Assembly (NCBI GenBank): GCA_907163375.1
Contig: CAJQUW010001464.1
Span: forward strand, 1 to 64,000
Reading direction: 5' to 3'
Source: Prostheceraeus crozeri
Lineage: Eukaryota; Platyhelminthes; Polycladida; Euryleptidae
Length of the DNA stretch: 64,000 bases
How positions within the stretch are numbered: the stretch's first letter is position 1; each line of letters starts with the position of its first letter. Shown here in pieces: positions 56,241 to 64,000 of the stretch. The position numbers were made by a program, and so were the translations under genes. The notes under the pieces were generated by a model. It did no database searches. It was not told the origin of the DNA and saw only the letters and a list, made by a program, of their open reading frames with translations.

Positions 56241-57482
56241 GGCCCTTTTCGAGTTGCCAAATCGATGTGACTTTGGCAACTCGAAAAGGTGATTATTTGC
56301 AAAAATGTGTGCTTTTTACATGAACTTTGTCAAGGTCTCAGCGGAATTTTTAGTCGGTCAGAGCCCGCTTATTTTGGGAAAACCGGCAATTCTAAGTTTG
56401 TAAACAAATTAGGAAATTGCACTCGCATGTAAGTTGTGATTAAGTTTCAACCAATATATTTAGTAAAAACATAATTTTAATATTCTGTTGTTTTACTGCA
56501 TGTCGTTGCATCGATACTGTTTGAAATAACGCAATGCACGTGCTGGCTGTAAAATATTTCCTGTTACAGAGTAAAAACTCTAGTGTTCTCTTAACTTTCT
56601 ATCTCTAGTTTAGCTATTTTCATACAACCATGTTCAATTATCGGTTGTCTGGTTCATAAATCCTTTAAATCCTTCATTGGATCTTTCTCAATTTCCAGTT
56701 GCAACCAAATTCTTCTCTTAGATCGTTTAGAGCAAAAGCCTATCTAACCAACCAAAATAATTTTGAGATTCAATTCTACATAACTTTCTCGAGTTTTCTC
56801 GCTTCTAGCAGAAGGAATTCATGTTTAAAGTATTTCATTTGATGGACAAATAGAAGAGGCTAAACATGAAACCCTTCTGAAAACCCTTCTGAATTTAAAC
56901 ATGAATTCCTTCTGCTAGAAGCGAGAAAACTCGAGAAAGTTATGTAGAATTGAATCTCAAAATTATTTTGGTTGGTTAGATAGGCTTTTGCTCTAAACGA
57001 TTTAAGAGAAGAATTTGGTTGCAACTGGAAATTGAGAAAGATCCAATGAAGGATTTAAAGGATTTATGAACCAGACAACCGATAATTGAACATGGTTGTA
57101 TGAAAATAGCTAAACTAGAGATAGAAAGTTAAGAGAACACTAGAGTTTTTACTCTGTAACAGGAAATATTTTACAGCCAGCACGTGCATTGCGTTATTTC
57201 AAACAGTATCGATGCAACGACATGCAGTAAAACAACAGAATATTAAAATTATGTTTTTACTAAATATATTGGTTGAAACTTAATCACAACTTACATGCGA
57301 GTGCAATTTCCTAATTTGTTTACAAACTTAGAATTGCCGGTTTTCCCAAAATAAGCGGGCTCTGACCGACTAAAAATTCCGCTGAGACCTTGACAAAGTT
57401 CATGTAAAAAGCACACATTTTTGCAAATAATCACCTTTTCGAGTTGCCAAAGTCACATCGATTTGGCAACTCGAAAAGGGCC
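56241..57482. mobile_element. 1242-bp near-perfect palindromic element with terminal hairpins
   Basis: Arms 56241-56829 and 56894-57482, 589 bp each, align without gaps as inverted copies. I found one mismatch (TTAGATCG versus TTAAATCG). The loop is 64 bp. Each arm tip has its own hairpin: CCTTTTCGAGTTGCCAAA, a 10-base loop, and the inverse TTTGGCAACTCGAAAAGG. The outer ends read GGCCC/GGGCC and are flanked by AGT on both sides (56238-56240 and 57483-57485), a likely 3-bp duplication. No protein is encoded. Confidence 0.92.
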
Positions 57483-57544
57483 AGTAATGTAAGTGAACGA
57501 TATTTCTATGCCTTTATGACAGCAACAATGTGAGTAAAAATCTG

Positions 57545-58253
57545 CCTTGTTACTGAGTAAGTAGGCTTGTCAGCCAATATTCCAACTGTCATTTTTCTAT
57601 GAAACTCGTTTATATATCTCCACTTCCAAATTAGATTGCCTTTTAATTCTATGGCCGCATTCCATCCCTAAATTTGCAGTGAAAATGGTGAGGTGATTCC
57701 TATGGTTCATAACTTGGACTCGTAGACATCTTAACCTTGACATATTTCAAATTTTCTTGTTGCATCGGTTGTGTAGAAAACTATAATAGACTTGAGTCTT
57801 TCACAGATTAAAGTACTTAGATACTCAATGTCATGCGTTCAGTAACAATGCATTACTTTTTAAATGACAACCTAAATCATTTGAAAGGTAATATATGAAT
57901 TGTTACTGAACATAAAATCTATGACATCAAAAATCCAAGATGTAAAAGCTGTAAAAGACTCAAATCATAAATAATTTTCTACGTAGCCCATGCGGTTCAG
58001 AACATTAAAATATGTCAAGCTTGAGATATCTATGAGTCCAAATAGTGAAACAAAGAAATCATCTCAATGTCATTTTCACTGGGAATGCGAAGATGGATGG
58101 TGAAGTGCTCCTAACTCAATGGTATTAGATAGCAAATTAGACGGCCTTAACTATGCAATCTAGGCCGTCTAATTTGGATTGGAGCTATACAAATGACTTT
58201 CATAGAAAAAGGACAGGTGAAATATCAGCTGACAAACCTACTTACTCAGCAAC
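57545..58253. repeat. Diverged inverted-repeat element, ~290-bp arms
   Basis: The left arm (57545-57795) and right arm (about 57950-58253) are inverted relatives at roughly 70 percent. Shared blocks include TTACTGAGTAAGTAGG, TTTTTCTATGAAA, CCAAATTAGA, CAGTGAAAATG and TTGACATATTT. The right arm carries an inner hairpin, AAATTAGACGGCC ... GGCCGTCTAATTT (about 58132-58172). It is an old element; the 75-codon frame at 58153 lies within the arm. Confidence 0.7.
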
Positions 58254-59255
58254 AATGTCAGCGCGTCCAGTAATCATGAAACGAAGCGCCAATATCAAAT
58301 CGTTAGTGAATTCAATTCAATTGAAAATGTTGCAAAATATCTCAAACTGCCCAATCATGAAAACCTATGCGATGCCCTGAGATATCCCCGTTGAAGTAGT
58401 TGCTATTGAAAACACAAGATCTTAGATAGCAGGCGTCCAATTCCATGAACTTCTACAACTAAATCGGTAGGCCGCAAACGAGCCAGGCCATAACAAGAAA
58501 TGAGGATGAAAACTAAACCTCCCATTTTGTGAATTATGTGAATTATTTTGTGAAAGTTCTTGGATCCTCATAAATTACTTTTTATTATCAATTTTTATTA
58601 TGCGTAATTTGGCTCTCGTACAATAAGGAAAAAAGAGGGCAACAATGCATTTCGTAGTAATGATATCTGCATCATTGCATGTGGAAAACATTTGTAAAGT
58701 CTCAATATAGTCTCATATATCTACATGTGTGTTCATAGCATTGCTGCAAAATTCTAGTTCAATTACGCACAATAGTATTGACATAGATGATTAACATTGC
58801 GCGCCATCAAATGTCCTACATTGTTACCCTCAAAAATCCATGCTAATGTTATATTGTAATTATACAGTTCCAGTAACTTCTGATTTTTGAGATAATATAT
58901 TCTAATATTGGTGAATTCTATTACATGATATTGGTTTTCTGGCTCTGCAAAGTAGTTCTCCATGAACTGCAAAGTTGTCCAGATAAAGAAAAGTAAAATT
59001 TTTCACACATTTTTTACATAGAAATGTCAACTTTCCAACACATACATGTACATTATCAACAATGATTTTGTTATTCAATTTGATATCAAAATACAAATGC
59101 ATTACTTCATAGTGTTCTCAAACCCGCGTTATTCTAAATAATGGCCAAAATGACTCTCTTTTGTAGCAATTATCTATTTCCTCCCAATAATAGTGGCATA
59201 CTCGGCCTTTTGCAATTTTTATAAGCCATCAGTCGTTGATCTCCTTCTTTGGTAG
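58254..59255. other. No recognisable feature
   Basis: AT-rich; may be intron or 5-prime flank of the candidate gene that follows, but no upstream exon was identified. Confidence 0.4.
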
Positions 59256-60873
59256 TGAAGCACATAGCGATATTTTGCAACTCATAAATGAATTCGTTGA
59301 CATGCTTTCAATTATCGAATGCAGCCATAAATTGAACAAGCCTTCTCATATAGTAAGTACACATATATGCAGGTGGAGTGTCGACTCAAACAAGTATCTG
59401 TATACAGTGAATGTTTTTGTGTGAAAAGATTGAGTATTTTGTGGAGATTACGGTCCTGCAGCAGTTTTGAAAAAGGTACATTTTTTTCAAATTATTCCTG
59501 TATTTATATACTACCGAGATGGCACTCCTTTATAAGTAGTATGAAACAAGTTGGATATCAAAAGGAATCAGCACTTGCTAACAAGGATCTTAATTAAGCG
59601 TAAATTGAGCTGATTATCAAAGGATATTCATGAGCTGCATTATATACAAGTCTTCATAAAAACGTCGACATCTTATTGTTCTTTCTTGGCTGAAATTTCA
59701 AGTTTTTAATTCAATTTTCATCGGTATAATTAATTTTATGATTCAGTCAAATCTGAGTATAGTAATGCCGATCCATTTACATCTCATAACTTTATTGTGA
59801 TCATTGTAGCGGTTATTTTATTTTGCTCTACGACTGGCAGGCTATAGCTTGTAATATGATCACGCTCAAGAAAGTGCTGTTATTGATGAGGCTATGTATT
59901 CAAGTGATATTAACCCATCGGATTGCTAATTTAACAAACTATATTACCTTTCCATACAGGTTTGCATGACACGGAGGATTCATAAGATGCCATTTTTCCT
60001 TCTGTTCTCCTATCACGATCAGTCAAATTCAAAATATCTCCAAAAGTGCAAAAATTTGCATATCTCACATGTGATGTTGGGTCTCATTCGAGTTCATTTA
60101 ATAAAATCGAAACTGTATACACATAGTGGATTTAATTATTGGTGAGTTGTTACTCTACCTAGTATACTTACTCCATGAGCCGTCCTTTTTGAAATGTTTT
60201 CCTATCTGCCAAAAGTGTGAAGATATGGATTATTGTCTGCAGCATCGAAGTAGCTGTCATTTAGCAGGACATATCATTGTCACATAGAGAAAGATTGGAA
60301 TTTGAGTATCTTTGATTATCTGACACACGTCACTGAGAAGTCGACAGTTCAAAGGTCTGTCAGCTCTCAGAGTGGCGAATTATCCACAAAATGCAGTAGC
60401 GTCTTCCTTTGATGAATTCCAGAGAAAAAAACATCATATGATTTTCCGCTAATTTCTCGGCTATTCGTTGCACGAGCAATGAACAGAATATGCACATTTA
60501 TGAATTTTCACAGTCGTCTGGCCGAAAAATATGACCGAAAAAAACGACGGAAAAGTTAGCGTCCGGAAATTTTCAATATTATCTCCTTTTTGGTGATTGT
60601 ACATATATCTAACGAGACAGAAAAATCAATAGATAGACATTGCTCATGCTCGGAAGAACATTAGGTGAACGACTTTCTTCCATTTGGCTGAGTTTTATTT
60701 ATCTAACTGTCATTCTTTTGTCCTGAGTGTCTAGCAAGAACGCAGAATGCACCTATTTTGAAAATCTCTGGTTTGACCCCATCAAGGACGCAGAGCGAAC
60801 ACTCTACTACAATGCTAACTATGCCACAGTTGTCCATTTCTTATTAACTTTTATAATTGAAACCTTTTATCGC
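59256..60873 (+). CDS. Candidate multi-exon host gene, probable membrane protein
   Basis: Three putative exons, each with a pyrimidine-containing acceptor and a consensus donor. Exon A, 59256-59352 (GGTAG | ... | GTAAGT), reads EAHSDILQLINEFVDMLSII. Exon B, 60023-60141 (CACGATCAG | ... | GTGAGT), reads SNSKYLQKCKNLHISHVMLG and HLIKSKLYTHSGFNY. Exon C, 60735-60873 (GAGTGTCTAG | ... | GTGAGT), reads KNAECTYFENLWFDPIKDAE and NYATVVHFLLTFIIETFYR. Phases fit exactly: A ends in phase 0, B starts in phase 0 and ends with two bases, C supplies the third (a cysteine). The last 15 or so residues look like a membrane segment. No start, stop or family is identified. A possible terminal exon begins after TTTAACTAAG at about 61104. 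This is an eye-made model. Confidence 0.4.
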
Positions 60874-61914
60874 GTGAGTGTTAACAGAGTGAGATTTATT
60901 ACAGTAACTTATGCTTTCTCTCTCTATCTGTATCTCTATTTCCTTGCCTTCTTCATGTTTTTATTAATTGATTATTGATTATCATAATGACAAAAATTGG
61001 CTTAATAATGCCCAAGAGTGCTGCTGGATTCCAGCAACTGATGCAATCTCTCTTAGTGATGTGTCTAATTTGTTTTTAATACTATTTTTTTTAGATTTAA
61101 CTAAGACAGTGGCTATCTCATTTCAACTGATTCTATTGACTTGCTGATGAATTTCTGATTGAAAATTAAATATTCATTATTAAAGCATACAGTTTCTCTG
61201 CCATTAACGAAAAGACAATATTTTCATAAAAAATTGTCTGACCAAAGATCACAAAAGTTCGATGATAAATTTTGGATCTATACTTGATTTTCGTCTTTCA
61301 TTATGCCGCCTTGAGTAAGAAAAAAGAGCGAAAAATCAAATCATGAAGGAATGCATGGACCAGAGTTGGAACTGGCCACAAATTTTGAAGACCGGCTTGT
61401 CAACTGGCAGGTCGACTACTGATTACGTCGGCAAGCCAGATACTCTAAAATAGACTTATGTCAACCATTGACGACAACTATTCTATGACTTACTGTCTCT
61501 AAGGTTTCAATTGAGTACATCTGTGATTGCTTGTGACAAACGTTCATGCGCTTGAGTTATGAACGGCCATTTATTCGTCAACTGCATTGCATCTAAATTC
61601 CCTGCTGTGCAAATAAAAGAATGCTGTTTATTTATTTTTCATCATCGATGAGTCAAATGGATTCTAGATTGCTTGTCTTTACCTATTAAATTGTTCTTAA
61701 ACTAAAATTTGCAATGAACCCTGGTCAACGCGAAAATGAGACACGCCAATTCGTATTGTCAAAAACTTGAAGATGACACGAAAAACAAGGGACGTCGTTT
61801 CACGAACGCAGACCTCAACTTAAACGTGCCAAAAATATGCTGCTGTTGCATATTTCAGTCATCACGTTTCGTCTCTAAATTCAGAAAATTCGAATTACAA
61901 GCATCATCCAGCTA
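60874..61914. other. No firm feature
   Basis: A block at about 61354-61430 (CAGAGTTGGAACTGGCC...ACCGGC) resembles 63131-63200 (CAGAGATGGAAACCAGCC). An open frame begins at 61736 and runs to the target site of the element at 61925. Confidence 0.35.
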
Positions 61915-61924
61915 TGGTTGCATC

Positions 61925-63118
61925 CAAGGATGTGGAGCGGTACAATTTTACCGCTCCGCTCCGATTACACTTCGCTTTCGCTCCGCTCCGCTCCAGTCAT
62001 TTTTTCATACCTAGCCACTCCGCTCCGCTCCACTCCACTTAAACTAAATCCTATTAATTTATCATACCATAGATAACGATTTCCTTGAACTTTTTAGGTT
62101 GTTTGACTACTGTAATATGACTGACTTCCACTCTGATAATATGCTTAACTACAAAATATTAGCCTTATGCTTGTCGAATTTTAAATACGAATTATGGCCG
62201 ATAATCATGAATGATTTTAAATAAATAATGATTATAATTGAACAATACATCGAAAGCGGATTGCACATTAGCATTAATGGTGATTCTACACTTATCATGT
62301 GATAATAACTTAGTGACTCACCTGAAGAGTAACCGCAAATATGTGTGACAATAAGAAAATTCATTCTGTTGCAGCCTCATACTAGGTAGCAATACGATGC
62401 TATCAGGTAACGATGCTCGCTCATACTGATATAAGCATGAATAATAATTAATAAATTGTAGTTTTCTGTAGGCAGAATTTTTCTTGTATTTTTGAAATGA
62501 TAATTTTGTATCAGAAAAATTTGATAAATTTGATAAGAATAATTTTGTATAAGATGCAAGGAACGATACATCGGTACTCGGTAGTACGATAAGAACTTTG
62601 CATTGAAGAATTAATGAACATCTGAAAAACAAGACTTAATCCATCTATAACATCACATGTCAAATAACCTAGCAAACTATATCTGTGTCAATCATTCATT
62701 AACCTAACATTCCGTGAGCCAATGCACACTAAAAATTTGAACCCATCCATAGGAAACGAATATGAACTGTCGGACTTCCATTTTTTACTTTCAGATTTAT
62801 TTTAATTTTAAATCATATCTTTATTGGCTTTCTTATTAACGGTTTATACAACCCTTCCACTTACTGTATAACTTGAGAATGGAGTCTTATCTCCGAATAA
62901 TGTTGAAAAAATAAATAATAGACTAATATCTTACGAAAAATAGTGTAATAATAATAATGTAAAAATCATTAATTATGATAAAACTTTGTTGACTTTGTCA
63001 ACATCAGGTTCTCTCCCAATCCACTCCACTCCGCTCCGCTCCACGCAAAATTTTCTTTACTATCGCTCCGGTCCGGTCCGCTCCAAACTTACTCACACTC
63101 CGCTCCGCTCCACATCAC
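61925..63118. mobile_element. 1194-bp element with CCGCT-repeat ends and 10-bp duplication
   Basis: TGGTTGCATC lies on both sides (61915-61924 and 63119-63128). Termini contain GGATGTGGAGCGG and the inverse CCGCTCCACATC. Inside each end is a cluster of pentanucleotide repeats, (C)CGCT and variants such as CCACT, at 61945-62040 and 63019-63112. The interior is AT-rich with no transposase. The long duplication and tandem-repeat ends recall Foldback or Mutator-like non-autonomous elements; the superfamily is not established. Confidence 0.85.
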
Positions 63119-63128
63119 TGGTTGCATC

Positions 63129-64000
63129 AGCAGAGATGGAAACCAGCCGAGATTTTCGGGCCGGTGCGGAGGCCGGCAATCTCCAGGCAGGACGCCGGTA
63201 GCAGGTCGGTTTCACACCAGCAGCAAGTCACTAAAAATGGTAATGAGGCTAATATCTAACCTTTCAAAATTATTAATCAAGATAGGCCTACAAGATCCAA
63301 TCAAGGCTAACATAGGCATTTGCCTTCGGGAAAATCTTCTACATGGAATAATATCTTCATTTGTAACATAATAACATACCAAGCGTGTTACTCAGATGAG
63401 AAAGCAGCCATTGAGTAGGTATCTTAGGTAGAGTGGTGACTCCGCATTTATTAAATCCCCAATGTGTATACACTTTCGATTTTATTAAATGAACTCGAGG
63501 AGGATGCATGTTGGATATTGTTGCCAAATGTGAGAAATGCAAATTTTTGAGGTTTTGAAGAATTTACCACGGAAATGACTGATCATGATTGTAATGCAGA
63601 AGGAATGATGGTAGTTTACAAATCCTCCGTGCTATGACAGCTTTGGAGAGGTGATGTTTGCTAAATTAGCAATTCGACAGGTTGCTATCATGCCTTCATG
63701 CTCAACCTCAAGTGCTTCGTCTTCAGCGTGATCATATAACATTCAACCTGCCACTGGCAGAGTAAAATCACATAATCAAAGACAATGATTTCAATAAACT
63801 TTGAAGAATGTAAATGGGTCCACATCACTATTCAGATTCAAGAAATGAAACATGAATTTAGTGACCGAATCATAAAATCATGCTTGAAATTTCAGCCAAG
63901 AAAGCACAATAATCTCGTTTTTTTCATGATGACTTCCATTTTAATGCGGTTCATGAAATTCCCTTGATAATCAGCTCAATTTCCGCTCAGCTAAGTTGTT
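63129..64000. other. No recognisable gene
   Basis: The first ~90 bp are GC-rich (GGCCGG, GCCGGC words); the rest is AT-rich without coding signal. Confidence 0.4.

Noticed and set aside
56241-57482. Palindrome as an assembly or library artefact
   Set aside because: The flanks are not palindromic, the loop is unique and AGT repeats bound it, which fits an insertion better; long reads would settle it.
58153-58380. 75-codon plus-strand frame
   Set aside because: It starts inside a diverged inverted-repeat arm and has no protein features.
1-64000. CRISPR arrays, operons or prokaryotic signals
   Set aside because: No regularly spaced repeats and no dense coding; the element content is eukaryotic.

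Overview
This is an AT-rich eukaryotic window. It has no operons, no dense coding and no prokaryotic signals, and its contents are animal-type transposable elements: piggyBac, a Sola-like element, a CACTA/Tnp2-like element, hAT, Tc1/mariner, a Penelope-like retroelement, non-LTR retrotransposon tails and tRNA-derived SINEs. The palindromes TAGGCCTA and TACATGTA recur. Together with the element mix this suggests a marine invertebrate, perhaps a deuterostome such as an echinoderm, but that is a low-confidence inference.

Layout. 1-4700: no recognisable gene, one pair of diverged direct repeats. 4.7-10.3 kb: a three-level nest. A minus-strand CACTA/Tnp2-like transposase gene is split near its C-terminus by a small element with ~8-bp target duplications. 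That element is itself split at a TTAA by an almost intact piggyBac element (5559-8142). A second copy of the small element without piggyBac lies at 29989-30591, so the insertion can be read directly. 10.3-20.6 kb: mostly featureless, with a hairpin element, two small cysteine-containing open frames and candidate PDZ-like exons in a segment duplicated near 39 kb. 20.6-31.5 kb: several inverted-repeat elements, a broken hAT transposase N-terminus, two elements with ~8-bp target duplications and an RTE-like LINE tail. 34.1-37.0 kb: a LINE fragment followed by a nearly complete Penelope-like element. 38.6-44 kb: the second copy of the duplicated segment, a SINE, a LINE tail, interleaved inverted repeats, TA-flanked MITEs and a hAT C-terminal remnant. 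44698-47161: a complete but mutated Sola-like element with 33-bp perfect terminal inverted repeats and AAGT duplications. 47-54 kb: SINE-like pieces, a piggyBac-like MITE end, and a Tc1/mariner remnant between inverted repeats. 54.0-58.3 kb: four consecutive inverted-repeat elements, including a 1242-bp nearly perfect palindrome with a hairpin at each tip. 59.2-60.9 kb: three phase-compatible candidate exons, the best candidate host gene here. 61.9-63.1 kb: an element with CCGCT-type pentanucleotide-repeat ends and a 10-bp target duplication.

No complete, undamaged host gene can be shown. Most coding sequence is decayed transposase or reverse transcriptase, usually with only one to a few lesions. 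Many non-autonomous elements have sharp ends and identifiable target duplications, so the window gives a readable record of nested insertions. The two strongest leads are the palindromic element at 56241-57482 and the exon chain at 59256-60873.
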